Below are positions 1-10,799 of a stretch of 64,000 nt of DNA, one piece after another. The DNA comes from Stagonosporopsis chrysanthemi (Eukaryota > Ascomycota > Dothideomycetes > Pleosporales > Didymellaceae). How positions within the stretch are numbered: position 1 is the stretch's first letter; each line of letters starts with the position of its first letter. Both the position numbers and the translations under genes were made by a program. The notes below the pieces were generated by a model that had not been told where the DNA came from, made no database searches, and worked only from the letters and a program-made list of their open reading frames with translations. The DNA is taken from positions 37,733 to 101,732 of the forward strand of contig JAFISE010000114.1 of the NCBI GenBank assembly GCA_022560025.1, given 5' to 3'.

Positions 1-864
1 CAGTTCGTTTCCTGCGTAATTCACAGTTACAGGTCGCAGTTCGATCTGCTGGTCATCGTTGTGGTCGCCCTCAGTGGCATTGTCTGCGGCTTGTTGGGAC
101 TCCGCTTGCTCTTCAGCGGCGATATCGTCGTCGTCAGCGCCATCCTCATCAGCGTGCGAGTGCGAGTGCGAGTGCTCGTCCGTTGGGAGCGCAACGCCAC
201 CGTTGTCATCATGCGCGTGATCCTCGTCATGGTCTTCACGCGGCAAAGCAGCATCCGCTGCTTGGTGCTCAGAACTAGCCTTTGTTTCTTCAACAGCCTC
301 TGGTTCGTTATTTTCGTGCGTTTGTGCTTCACGGCGATCGTCTTCAGTAGACTTGACTGGATCTGCATCTCCTTGTCTTGGATTATTCTGACCATCCACA
401 GGCATAGGTGTGGCCACAGTATCATAGGAAACTTGTGTAACTTCTCCCTCTTGGCCTGAGGGGCTGTGCATCTTGACCTGTTGATGTGCCTCATCGTCCG
501 AATAGTCGATCAGGTCCTCATCTGGAGGGGCAAGCATATCTGCTTCGAAAGTGGGTGTGCCATCATCTATCATCTGTGACTCTGCAGCCATATCGCCATC
601 GTTGTACATATGATCTTCCTCGATCAAGTCGCCATGGTCAGCCATGAAGTCGTCTTGATCTCTGCCTGGTTCGTCTATGTCGATACCACCGTCTGTAGCG
701 GCATCGTTGAGAGACATTTCGTCGTCTTGCACCGAAGGCGCAGTATCAAGATCGAGGTCGATATCTCCGTCACCAAAATCAAAGCCACTGTCGGAGAGCA
801 CATCCATGTTGTCGTCAGGAGCAGAGACCGCAAGGGCTGGTATAGCTTGTGCAGTGGTGGCCAT
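1..864 (-). CDS. acidic conserved hypothetical protein, C-terminus beyond the left edge
   Basis: The frame is open from an ATG at 864 (context ACCATGG) to base 1, giving 288 codons with no stop; the gene continues left of the window. The product starts MATTAQAIPALAVSAPDD and is strongly acidic, rich in D and E, with a short LIDYSDDE segment near residue 110, a His/Ser/Asp-rich stretch (alternating H-S-H-S) near residue 240, and a visible end at VTVNYAGNEL. I see no signal peptide or membrane segment. The composition is that of a disordered, probably nuclear or cytosolic protein. I do not recognise a named family, and no function is assigned. It is divergent from the coatomer gene, with which it shares an 817-base upstream region. 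A longer-looking basic frame on the same strand (27-494) is a shadow of this acidic coding. Confidence 0.75.
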   Translation of the reverse strand, partial: MATTAQAIPALAVSAPDDNMDVLSDSGFDFGDGDIDLDLDTAPSVQDDEMSLNDAATDGGIDIDEPGRDQDDFMADHGDLIEEDHMYNDGDMAAESQMIDDGTPTFEADMLAPPDEDLIDYSDDEAHQQVKMHSPSGQEGEVTQVSYDTVATPMPVDGQNNPRQGDADPVKSTEDDRREAQTHENNEPEAVEETKASSEHQAADAALPREDHDEDHAHDDNGGVALPTDEHSHSHSHADEDGADDDDIAAEEQAESQQAADNATEGDHNDDQQIELRPVTVNYAGNEL

Positions 865-1681
865 GGTCGTCGGGATATGTGGATGGACGTCTAGCTAGAA
901 CACAGAATCGAGAATGGTTACCACTTCGAAGCGTAAGCGATACGAGCGCGTCAAAACCGCGTGCGGCAAGGTGTTGGAGAAGTGTTCGAGCTAGGCAATT
1001 TGAATTTGCTTTTTAGGCGCTGATGACTATGAGCGCATCACGCCGAGATGCCGCTTCACAGTTCTGTGAGGATTGGGACAGGTATGAGTCGTGGGGAAGG
1101 GTCGAATATGGGACAAAGGGATTGACGCGCCAAGGCTGGAGCGTGTGTAATTTGCTGTTCGAGGACCAGCGGCACGGGTCTTGACAGGGTGAAAGACAAA
1201 GTGCAAGTTGAAGATCAGGCGTTTGTGATCGTTGTCAGCGGAGACGTAGACCGTGTGAGGTGTATGCGACGTTTAAGTGAACGAGATGCGGGCAAGGGAG
1301 GAGCTGCTTAAGTGCTGCGGAAGCTGCGTTAGCGCAGGCTCCTACCCTTCGGTCAAATCACGTGATACTCCACACTGAACTTCCAGGTGTTCAGTGCTGC
1401 GACCAGAGGTAGTGTCTGTGATAGAGCTGTCCGATTGGGTTGTTGAGCTTACGTTGCACCTGCCTGTCGCTGGACCTCTGTACGCTTTCAGCCCTCCCCA
1501 GCACCCATCTTACCTTGACAGCATCGTGGTGTTGGAGATTCGAGTTCGTCGACGGCCCCCTCCATCCACAATCCTCGAACCGACAACAACGACCTACAAA
1601 GCATCCCAGTGTCCCACCAGGACCCACGGCCCAGTTAGTAGGAGCAGCGCTTCAATAACCGCCAATTAAACTTCTTCCATC
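865..1681. promoter_or_regulatory. divergent intergenic region with a CACGTG palindrome
   Basis: This 817-base gap separates the starts of two divergent genes, so it holds both promoters and 5' leaders. The perfect 10-base palindrome ATCACGTGAT lies at 1357-1366. It contains a CACGTG E-box and fits the Cbf1-type bHLH consensus RTCACRTG (family knowledge). No other convincing element or small gene was seen. Confidence 0.4.
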
Positions 1682-3372
1682 ATGGTACAACAGCGCCCTC
1701 CGATCCATTGTAAGCCATCTGTCAACAGCAAGCTGATGTGTACAGGTGGTCCTCGCAGCATCGATATGCACGCGCGGCGGCAAGGCCGTTCTTTCACGCC
1801 AATTCCGTGAGATGCAGCGCTCTCGCATCGAAGCTCTCCTCGCCTCATTCCCAAAGCTCGCCGACAGCAACACCCAGCACACCACCTGCGAACAGGATAA
1901 CGTGCGCTACGTATACCAGCCCCTGGACGAGCTGTATATGGTATTGATCACCAATTTGCAATCCAACATTCTACAGGATATCAACTCGCTGCATCTGTTC
2001 GCCCAGGTTGTCTCGTCAACATGCAAGTCTCTCGACGAGCGCGAGATTCTCAGAAACGCATTCGAGCTCCTCACCGCTTTTGATGAGATCGTCACACTGG
2101 GATACAGGGAAAACCTCACTATGAGCCAGATCAAGACATTCTTGGATATGGAGTCGCACGAAGAGCGCATCCAGGAGATCATTGCGCGGAACAAGGAGCT
2201 TGAGGCATCTGAAGAGCGCAAGCGCAGAGCCAAGCAGTTGGAGATGCAGCGCAAGGAGATGTCGAGATCTCAACGCGCAGGGGCTGGAGGAATGGGAGGC
2301 GGCATGGGCGGTGGTATGGGCATGGGCCGCCAGTCATCGTACCCTGCATTCACACCGAGCGCGCCCACACAGACCGTACCAGACACATACGACAGCTACG
2401 AAGCATCGAAGAAGGCACCAGCCAAGCCGCTCGCATTGGGCAAGAAGGGCATGCAGCTCGGCAAGAAGAACAAGACAAACAGTGCATTCGACCAAATTGC
2501 TGGAGATCTCCCGCCGGAGAGCGAGCCCCTCGTTGCACCCAAGGCCTCCGCGTCCGCCGCCGTTGCGCCCGCAAGCGCCCGCCAGTCCACATCTACCGAC
2601 CGTGAAGCCATTCATATCACCACCACTGAGACCATCTCCGCACGACTAGATCGCGAAGGCCTGCTTAAGTCTTTCGAAGTCAAGGGTGAGATGCAGCTCA
2701 AGATCAGCGATGCTTCTCTCACACAGGTCAAGCTTGACCTGCAGACTGGCGACACAAGAGGTGCCCAATTGATGACACATCCCAAGGTCGACAAGACTGT
2801 CTTCAGGAACGACAAGGTTATCCAGCTTGCAGACACCACAAAGGGTTTCCCCTCTAACATGGGTATTGGCGTCATGAAGTGGAAGCTTGCACCAAGGCCC
2901 GATGATGTCTCAGACCCGCCGATTACTTTCCGCGTGTGGGTCGAGGAGTCGGGCAGCACGTTTAACATCACCGTCGAATACGAACTCACCGGCAGCGACT
3001 CACTGAAGGACGTCACTGTCACCATTCCCTACGAGACCGATGAGCCCAACGTTGGCTCCTTCGATGCAGTATACGAAGTCAGTGGTGACAGCCTCGAATG
3101 GAACATTGGTGCTGTAGATGAGAGCAACAGTTCTGGCAGTTTCGAATTTGAGGCGCAGGCCGGCAGCGATGCTGAGTTTTTCCCCATGCGTGTAAGGTTC
3201 AGTAAGAGTACGCCATTCGTCGATGTCGATGTAAGTACGGCCCTTTCTGGCTCTCCGGAATATTTACTTACTCTAGTGCCAGGTCTCCAACGTGACGCTC
3301 CTCTCGATGAACCAGGATATTGGGTTCACCAAAGATGTCAAATCTACCGCCGATGTGTACGAGATTGCATGA
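1682..3372 (+). CDS. RET2: coatomer subunit delta (COPI coat), three exons
   Basis: Spliced model: 1682-1684, 1746-3230, 3283-3372, giving 525 residues. Exon 1 is only the ATG. Intron 1 (1685-1745) runs gtacaa...tacag with a ctgat branch site and restores the family N-terminus MVVLAASICTRGGKAV. Intron 2 is 3231-3282 (gtaagt...gccag), and exon 3 supplies the C-terminus ending ADVYEIA. The protein shows the N-terminal longin-like domain (about 1-140), a charged helical stretch with E-R-I-Q-E-I-I-A-R (about 140-185), a Gly/Met-rich linker, and the mu-homology domain from about 285 to the end. The length matches fungal delta-COP. It is a subunit of the COPI coat, which carries Golgi-to-ER retrograde cargo by recognising dilysine and related signals (family knowledge). 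Both splice phases are 0. Reading exon 2 straight through gives a false C-terminus. Confidence 0.95.
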
Positions 3373-3878
3373 GGACAGCACGAATTGCTGGGCGTCAAAG
3401 GAACCTCGGTGGACGGTTGGAAAATCATAGAATAGAGCGGGCTGAAATGAACGTAATGAGCGACATCTATTGCCTTTTCGGCCTTCGTCTATCATTGTTT
3501 GAGTGTTGCACTACTACGAACACGTTGAACGACGCAACATCATTGTACGATGTTTTACAGCGCTTTATTGGGTGCTTGGGTGGTTGACACTTCGTCGCGC
3601 CCATTGTATCTGACGTGGTCTGTGTAGAATGTTTGTTGACGGCAGCATCAGCCCTCCTTCACTACGTTGAACGTCCTAATTGATAAGTCACACGGTTCTG
3701 CTTAAGAAAAATCGCTCGACTCCATCTGGAACTTTCGAGTTGCTTTGCCCTCGCACACAACCACGCGTTCGCGCTAGTCCCGTTTGCCGCTAGTCCTTCA
3801 AACAAACACTACAGGTTTACATCCCTACACCCAATCAACCAGACAACTCCATACCGGCCCAAGGGCCACTGGAAGCTC
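3373..3878. other. intergenic region between coatomer delta and APC4
   Basis: This 506-base gap lies between two tandem genes. It holds the 3' end of the coatomer transcript and the promoter and leader of APC4. From about 3,717 to 3,870 it is C-rich and pyrimidine/A-rich (many CAC, CCA and ACA), as is common just upstream of filamentous-fungal start codons. No gene or RNA was recognised. Confidence 0.4.
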
Positions 3879-6528
3879 ATGATGGAGACCTCAGAGGCGC
3901 CTACGTTGCTCCAACAAGCGGAGAAAGTGTTGCTTCATCCGATCCACCCCCACCTAATCGCCTATTGCCCTACAATGGACTTGGTCGCAGTCGTTACTAC
4001 TGAGGAGAATCTGGACGTATACCGAATCAATGGACAACGAGCTTTTGGCCTCAAGAGAAAGCGAGACGATCTGGTTGTTGATACGATCAAATGGGAATTT
4101 AACGGCAAAAGCATCGCGGTCAGCTGGAGTGACGGCAAGACCGACCTAGTCAGTAGCGAAACGGGGAAGATCGGGTTGAAGGACCTAGGCTTACCAGAAG
4201 GAGCTTCAAGAGATGACCAAGACGGTACGGGAAGGGTGAAGTGCATTGGCTGGGGTTTGAACTTCATCGATGTCGACGCCGTCAAGAGCAGGACGAAGAA
4301 AGCGGCGCGTGGTTTTGACCTCTCGACGGACACCTGGGACGACACGAAGGACGGTGTGGACATCGAGGATTTCCTGCAGAGACAGCCCGACCTACAGGCT
4401 TTGGATTGTGCACCTGACTTACCTGATCAACTGGCTGTTGCAGATGTTGAGACCCTGTTGCCAAAGCTGCCTGCAATTCCGCTTCCCCCCGCATTGCCCT
4501 TCATGCGGATCTCACAAGCGGATTCAGGCGCTTTCGGCTCACAGGCCGAAGTTGATACGCTACTACACTCACACCATCTCAAAGACTACAACTCGGTGGA
4601 CATGTTCATTCGGTGTTCGGATCGCGGGACAATACATCCCTCTATCTACGACTCGTTCGAGACGGTTACCGTGGGCCTCCCTTCACCCTGGGGTGCCGAG
4701 AGCACGCCCTTGTTACACGCTAGTCATCCATACGCGTGCAGCCACGGCCTCCTCATGCAGACTACGACGTCAAACTCGCAAGCGAAGAAAATCGCCTTTG
4801 TTCCACTTACTTTGAACTTCATTCCCAGCGCAGGCATTTACCTCCATCTGATTGCCTCGAAGACGTCGCAACTTCAGAATCTTCTTCTGTACATTACGCA
4901 ATGCCTGCAGCGCATCCGCACGTTTTATAAGCAAGCCACTGACCTTCCCTCAAAGTTCATGATGAACATATCTGAAACACTCGAGGAAAAGGACCAAGGT
5001 GATTTGACAACAAACCTTTTTCATCTGGCATGTACCGGCGCCTGTCCACCCCTCATCCGCGATTGGCTTGTTGATGAGCTTTCTGAACAAGGACATAAAC
5101 GGTGGGACAACACAGTCACCTCATCTCTCACCACACTACAAGCGCTGTTGCACGAGAATTTAATTCCTGCGCTTGATCGCACAGCGATAGTCATCTCGCG
5201 CCTTCGTGGGCTGGCAATGTACCATGACACAGACTGGATCTTCAGCAGTCCAGCCACGGAGTTCACATCACTCCTTGATACATTGCAAAACATGCGGCTG
5301 CTAGCACATACTGCGCTTAGCTATGTGGCGGATGAGAAGAAACAGTTCGTCGCCTTCGGTAGGTGGCTACGCTTTGTCATCGACTATGAAACGACAGAGC
5401 CTGAAAGCGAAAGCCGTGCCGAGATGGAAAAACGAGATTCAGGTGTCGACATCAGTCTGGTGCTGGAGTACGTGAGACATGGACTGCAACAAAGCACCCT
5501 GCAGCACTATCTGATGCCTGAGGTCATGCTGGATACGGAAGACAAGGCGAAAGAGCGAGCCAGCTACGAAGATACGAAGAAAGCGATCGGAGTATACGAG
5601 GAAGGGCAGAAATGGAGACCCGAGGCGCTGTGCTTGGAGCACGTGTTGGGTCACCTGACGAAAGGCACGACGGGATTGCTCAGGCAGGTCAGCAAGTGGC
5701 AAGAAACTGGGATCCAGATGGACAGCGGTATTGTGCTCGAATCTGTGCAAGACATGGAGGAAGACCCTATCGCAGATATGAGGATGGTCTACGAGGTATG
5801 TTCCACTGGTTCCTTCACGAAGAGCATGTCTAACAAAATCCGAACAGCAACCCACACTATCGGGATCAACACAGATATCAACCTACGTTGCTCTCGCCTC
5901 CAACTCTTCTCCAGCAAGACTCCACATCCACCGCCTCACCCACACATCCAGCATCACGTCCCTCCCACGGGACCTCCACGACCACAGCATCGCCAGCCCA
6001 ACCTTCGCAGCAGGCACCAAGATCCTTGACCTCAAATTTGCCGACGACGCCGCCCTGCTCGTGCTCATCCACACCGCACCACCAAAGAGCGTTTCGAAAA
6101 GCGACAACAACAACACCGCCAGTTCTTACAGCCACAGAATTCTCCGCATCCCCTACACCACCACTCCCCAAAATCCCACCCCGTCGCTACCTTACCACGC
6201 CCTCTCCCCGAACGAGACCGCAACCCACCTCCTACCTGCAGGCAGCGCGCCCGCACCATCCAGGCGCAAACCCATACATGTCACACCCGCGGCACTGCAG
6301 CAGTACACAATTCACGTCTTCGAGCACGAGGGACGGTTTACGCCGGCCAAGCTGGTGGTGAATGGGCGGAAGGGAAGAAGGGTTGTGGTCGTGCTAGCCA
6401 AAGACGGGAAGCATTATCGGGTGTTGGATATGGATTATCCTAGTCAGCGGGAGGAGGAGGACGAGGAGACGGAGATCGAGGGAGAGGAAGTCGGGGAGGA
6501 CGGAGACACGATTATGAGCGGGCTTTGA
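3879..6528 (+). CDS. APC4: anaphase-promoting complex subunit 4, two exons
   Basis: Spliced model: 3879-5795 and 5848-6528, giving 865 residues. The single intron (5796-5847) runs gtatgt...aacag in phase 0 and joins MRMVYE to QPTLSG. The N-terminus carries the APC4 WD40-like opening: a hydrophobic strand pattern with AYCPTMDLVAVVTTEENLDVY, then a W-x-F-x-G-K-x-I-A-V-x-W-x-D-G blade at about residues 70-90. A long helical APC4 domain follows (about 220-560). The tail is very acidic (EEEDEETEIEGEEVGEDGD). APC4 is a scaffold subunit that links the catalytic and TPR arms of the APC/C ubiquitin ligase controlling anaphase and mitotic exit (family knowledge). ATG ATG occurs at the start and either could be used. 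Assignment rests on domain pattern and length. Confidence 0.9.
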
Positions 6529-6917
6529 GGTGATGGAGTTGATCAGGACAGGGAGGTTTCGGGAGGCATAGTCCAACAAGACTTTCGGGCAAAAAAGCCT
6601 TTATGAACGTGCGGCGATAGAGTAGAAATTAGTAGCCCACGCTGCGAAAATGATAAGAACACACATCGCACATGCACAACACAGCAGGTAGACAGCAGAT
6701 GAAGAGTGCAATTTCACATTGCCAAAAGTACAGTCCAATGCATTTTTCGGTATCGCATTCCCTATAGCCTATCATGCATGTAGGCTTTCTGAGAAGCCTG
6801 ACCTGAGAAGTATCGTAACGCCCAGCCACCCGCATGTAGGTGTGGTATATGGGAGAAGAACCGAGCGCATTATTGTCATTGATCCAGAGAACCGACGCCA
6901 CCATATCAAAAAACCAT
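6529..6917. other. convergent 3' intergenic region
   Basis: APC4 (+) and the uL2 gene (-) end facing each other across these 389 bases. The region should hold both 3' UTRs and polyadenylation signals. No gene was recognised; short frames here are non-coding shadows. Confidence 0.4.
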
Positions 6918-7909
6918 TTAATCCTTGGTCTTCTGGGTACCGCGGAGCAGACCTGTCCTCCTGGCGGCAATGAGACCAGCCTTCTGACCGGCGACGGCGT
7001 AGCGCGAGATGGTCGAGGCCTTTCCGATATGCTGGTGGTTACCACCACCGTGGGGGTGATCGACGGGGTTCATGGCAACACCACGAGTCCTGGGCCAGCT
7101 GTTGCGCTTGGCAGCGAACTAGAAAATGTTAGTACTGCGGTAGTCGTAAATTGTGGAAGATTACGCACCTTGTGCTTGGCACGCGAGGCCTTGAGGAGGG
7201 GCTTGTCGGTACGACCGCCACCGGCGACGATACCAACCATACCACGGCAGGAGCTGGGGAGAACCTTCTTGGCACCGGAGGGGAGCTTGACACGGGTCTT
7301 GCCCTCATCGGGGTTGTGGCCGATGACGGTAACGTAGTTACCAGAGGTACGGCCGAGCGCACCACGGTCACCGTTCTTGTCCTCGACGTTGGTCAGGACG
7401 GTACCCTCGGGGACGGAGTGGAGGGGCAGGATGTTGCCGATGGTGAGAGCGGCGTGCTTTCCGGCGTAGATGAACTGCTGTGTGTTAGTTTACGAGCCCG
7501 TCACTTCTCGTACTTTGCGGGGACACTGACCTGGCCAGTGTACATGCCCTCGTTGGCAATGAAGGTCTCGGTGTTGTGCTTGAACCTGTAAGGGTTGCGG
7601 AAGGTGACCTTGGCCAGAGGAGCGCCTGCAGATTCGTCAGAATGCGAATTCGCTCACGGCGCGCCGCTTTACTCACCACGACCGCTGTCGTGGACAATCT
7701 CCTTGACTACACCGCGGATGTATCCATTGCGCTCAGCCTGCCTGCCGTTAGCCCTGCGATTCCTGCTGGTGTCGAAATTTGCGCCGCTGCGCGGTTCGGG
7801 GACGTACGAAGTCGAGCGTGCGGAACTGGGCGGGGGCCTTGTTCAGGCGGGTGTTGGCCGTGAAGATAGAGCCGCGACCCTTACGCTGGTTACGGATGAC
7901 ACGACCCAT
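6918..7909 (-). CDS. RPL2: 60S ribosomal protein L2/L8 (uL2), five exons
   Basis: Spliced model on the minus strand: 7909-7808, 7737-7677, 7625-7531, 7474-7169, 7118-6918, giving 254 residues, the usual eukaryotic uL2 length. All four introns (70, 51, 56 and 50 bases) have GT...AG ends, with CTAAC-type branch sites in introns 1 and 4. The product starts MGRVIRNQRKGRGSIF and contains SGNYVTVIGHNPDEGKTR, AVDHPHGGG-type sequence (here NPVDHPHGGG) and the basic C-terminus GLLRGTQKTKD. uL2 sits at the peptidyl-transferase centre and bridges the subunits; the conserved His in the HPHGGG loop is present (family knowledge). A TACTAAC box at 7928-7934 and an AG at 7915-7916 just upstream suggest a further intron in the 5' leader. 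Confidence 0.97.
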
Positions 7910-8295
7910 GGCGACTGATTGCTGGTGGTTAGTATCGTGAAGCCGGAAGGGAAGTCACCATCAATATTCCTTCCCTCGCTTAGTCGTGGGTGCCACTAAC
8001 GGGCATGCGCTAGGCCTCATTGGCGCTAGCCGGCAGGCGGGCTCGGCGAACAATGCCAACCGGTTCTATACACATTGAGTGCGCATCCAAGCTCTGAGCA
8101 TCACTACTGTGCATACACGGTGTTTAAAATTTTAGAGCTATCAGATTGAGAGTTGCAGTTGATCTTTGTCGACACGGTCGCCAATATATTCCGCAGGCGC
8201 AGAATCAAACACCACCACAACGCACCAATCGAACACAAAGAGCATCAAATGAAGCAACCGGAACGAAGGGCTTGTATGATTATCAGATTGAAAAC
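7910..8295. promoter_or_regulatory. upstream region of the uL2 gene, with a probable leader intron
   Basis: This region lies upstream of the uL2 start and downstream of the hydrolase gene. On the minus strand TACTAAC (7934-7928) precedes CAG at 7917-7915 by a normal branch-to-acceptor distance. The ATG follows five bases into the next exon. A donor such as gttagt near 8,000 is possible but not proven. No ribosomal-protein promoter box was recognised with confidence. Confidence 0.35.
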
Positions 8296-10179
8296 CTACG
8301 ATCTGGTGACTGCGATGTCAAATGGCGGATAGCGCAGCTCAACCCCCGCTTTGGTCTCGACAAGCACAACCTTGGTCAAAGACCACCCATTCTGATCTTT
8401 GTAACTACAAGTTATTAGCAAATGCCTTGCGAACTACCATTTGGTACGAAACCACTTACCCGTCATAGTCATACCAATTGCACAGCTCTTCTCCAGCAGC
8501 CGTCATCCTAAATATCTGCCCAGCACCACCGAACTCCGCAACCTCGCTCTCTCCACCTGCAGGCTCCAGCACCACACCTGCCGGCTTGGAGAAGTATGGT
8601 ATCCCCACACTATCATCAAGCCAGCTCAACCTATCAATAGCTTCGAGTACGCTGCTACCATTGACCACCAGCTCACGCATATACAATACCTGCTCTTCAA
8701 CCTCAAGCCTCGCATACGTCGTGGCATTCGCATGATTGCCACTCACCACATCCGTAATGACGCCCGTGTCCCTTCCACTCGCATACATCCCAGCAAACCT
8801 CCCCTTGACCTCGTTACTGAGCGCCTCCGCGAACGCAGAGACAAGTATATCGTGCACCTGCCCGTACAGCGCTGTGGGGAACAGCATCTCATACTCGGCT
8901 AGCCCAGCAGTCTGGCTCAGAATCACGAGTCCGTAGCCTAGATTAGGCACGACGTCAATCCAGGACCGCCAGCCGCCGCCGCCACCTGACTTGCCGTAGA
9001 CGCTATATGTTTTCGCGGTGGGATTGGTCGCGTTGGAGGTTGTGTTTGCGGTGCGCAAGCTGATCTCCCATCCTGGACCGACTTGCTGCGCACCGTCTGG
9101 GAGGGTATAGACGGGCTTTAGGGCACGGCGTTGGTCGAAGGGAGAGATGAGTGAAGGGGACCTTTGGAGCCAGATGCTGTGGACGTATTTAGACAAATCG
9201 TTCGCTGAGCTCTGGGTGATGTTAGACTACGAAGCTGCACAGCGTGGGGGGGACTGCGTACCCACATGCCTGCAGCTGGATTGTAACCCTCGCCGACGAC
9301 TAGATCGGCCCAGTTGTCGCCCCCAGGCACCGTCACGCTTGGGATGAGATCGTCGGTCACAGGACCGAAGAAGCTACGTGTCATATTGAGCGGCTGCAAC
9401 AACTCGTTTGTAGCAAATTGACTCCACGTCAAGTTCTCTCGCGCAATCTCGTTGTAGTACGACACTACAGCTGCCCCCAAAAGTCCAATGCCTGCGTTGG
9501 AGTACGCAGATCTCACCCCAGGTCTGAACATTAACCCCGTTTTCCCTACCTCCTTAACCACGCTTTGCACGGTCTGAGCTGCCCACAAGTCTCCTATGTG
9601 GTCCGTCGTGGCTTTCCCGCTGTTGAGTACCTGATTGAAGTTGGTGCTGAAGCTTTCTCTCGTGACGCCACTCATATGGCTCGCCAACATGCCGAGTGTG
9701 ATTTCGCTGCCTCCATCTGACCAGTCGAGCGATTTCAGGTGGAACGAAGGTAGCAATGTCCTGACTGGGGTTTCGAGGGTGATGGTGTGGTTGGAGAGCT
9801 GGGAGAGGACAAGAGCACTGGCCATGGCGAAGTTCTTAGTGACAGACGCGACGCGAAAAATGGAGTCGCTGGTGATGGTGTTCTCAGTTGAATTCAAAAA
9901 GTACATCGACGTCTCGTTAAACTTTAAGGCTCCGGCGTTGAAGGTGTAGACTGGTGTTGGCGAAGAGGCGTGCACAACGGCGAAACTCAGCCCATCTCTT
10001 GTAGCATTGTCATCGTAAGGCTTCTGCAACAGCTCTTCGACCCTCTCGAACGCATCGATTATTGCTGGATGCTGGAGGATCTGTGCATCCACGAGTAGCT
10101 TCTCGGGCACATCTGGCACACAAGCCGCACTTGCAAGTGAAGCGAGTGCCAGAGCACGCAGAATAGAACGGAGCATCAT
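8296..10179 (-). CDS. secreted serine beta-lactamase-related hydrolase, three exons
   Basis: Spliced model: 10179-9262, 9211-8460, 8404-8296, giving 592 residues. Introns 9212-9261 (gtacgc...cccag) and 8405-8459 (gtaagt...tgtag, branch gctaat) both preserve frame. Without the last splice the protein would stop at YDYDG; with it the frame continues through GYKDQNGWSL to a stop at 8296. Residues 1-19 form a signal peptide ending ASAAC. Catalytic motifs of the beta-lactamase/penicillin-binding clan are visible: S112-V-T-K115 (nucleophile and base), Y226-S-N228, and a late K-S-G-G-G. Several N-x-S/T sites fit secretion. Fungal members hydrolyse esters or amides, and the substrate cannot be predicted (family knowledge). 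The C-terminal third resembles the extra domain of fungal extracellular members. No cluster partner is adjacent. Confidence 0.88.
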
Positions 10180-10799
10180 GAATAAAACGAGACCGTGATC
10201 GGGAGGCTTTTTGTGATAGACTTACCTGTGCTTCTTGTACCCCCCTCGATGCCAACCCCATAATTGTGGACCTGATAAGCACATGTACGATGTGTAACCA
10301 ATGAGAAGCCGTGCCCAGGCAGATCGATAGGCCTGCATTTCTCAGATTAATACCGATAGTCTCCGAGTGCCTGGAAACGTGTACCCGCTGCTGTGGGCAC
10401 TTTTGGAAATGTGTGTGAGGGGCAACATTAGCTCTGTGCGCAACCGTGGTTGTCCCAATTGACCTTTGTCAATACCATCATGAGGGTCGCTGCTACTGCA
10501 CATGTCACCTTATTGCTGGTAGATGTATCGTACGCCAGATCTGGGCAGTACCATCTCAACCGTCTCTGCGGGTGGTTATGGACACGAAAAACTTAAGGCT
10601 CATGACGGTTGAAGATGGCGTTTCGAGAGGGAATCAAAAGTTCAATTTTGGCGTACTGCCACGCAACCCAATACCTGCAAATGCCGCTTTAACTCCAGCC
10701 CCATGCATGTCGCTCACAATTACCATCGAAATCAAGATCAATCAAATGCTGGTGCTAAGGCAGTGGACGTCTTCGTATCGGCCCATGGACTTGATCCGG
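10180..10799. other. intergenic region
   Basis: These 620 bases hold the promoter of the hydrolase (-) and the 3' end of the next gene (-). Short frames on both strands look non-coding. I see no RNA gene or repeat. Confidence 0.35.

Noticed and set aside
27..494. 155-codon basic frame on the minus strand at the left edge
   Set aside because: It overlaps, in another frame, the acidic protein that is open from 864 to the edge with a good start context. Its Arg/Thr richness is the frame-shifted echo of Asp/Glu codons.
8146..8418. 90-codon plus-strand frame next to the uL2 gene
   Set aside because: It lies antisense to the third exon of the hydrolase, with no similarity and no start or splice support.
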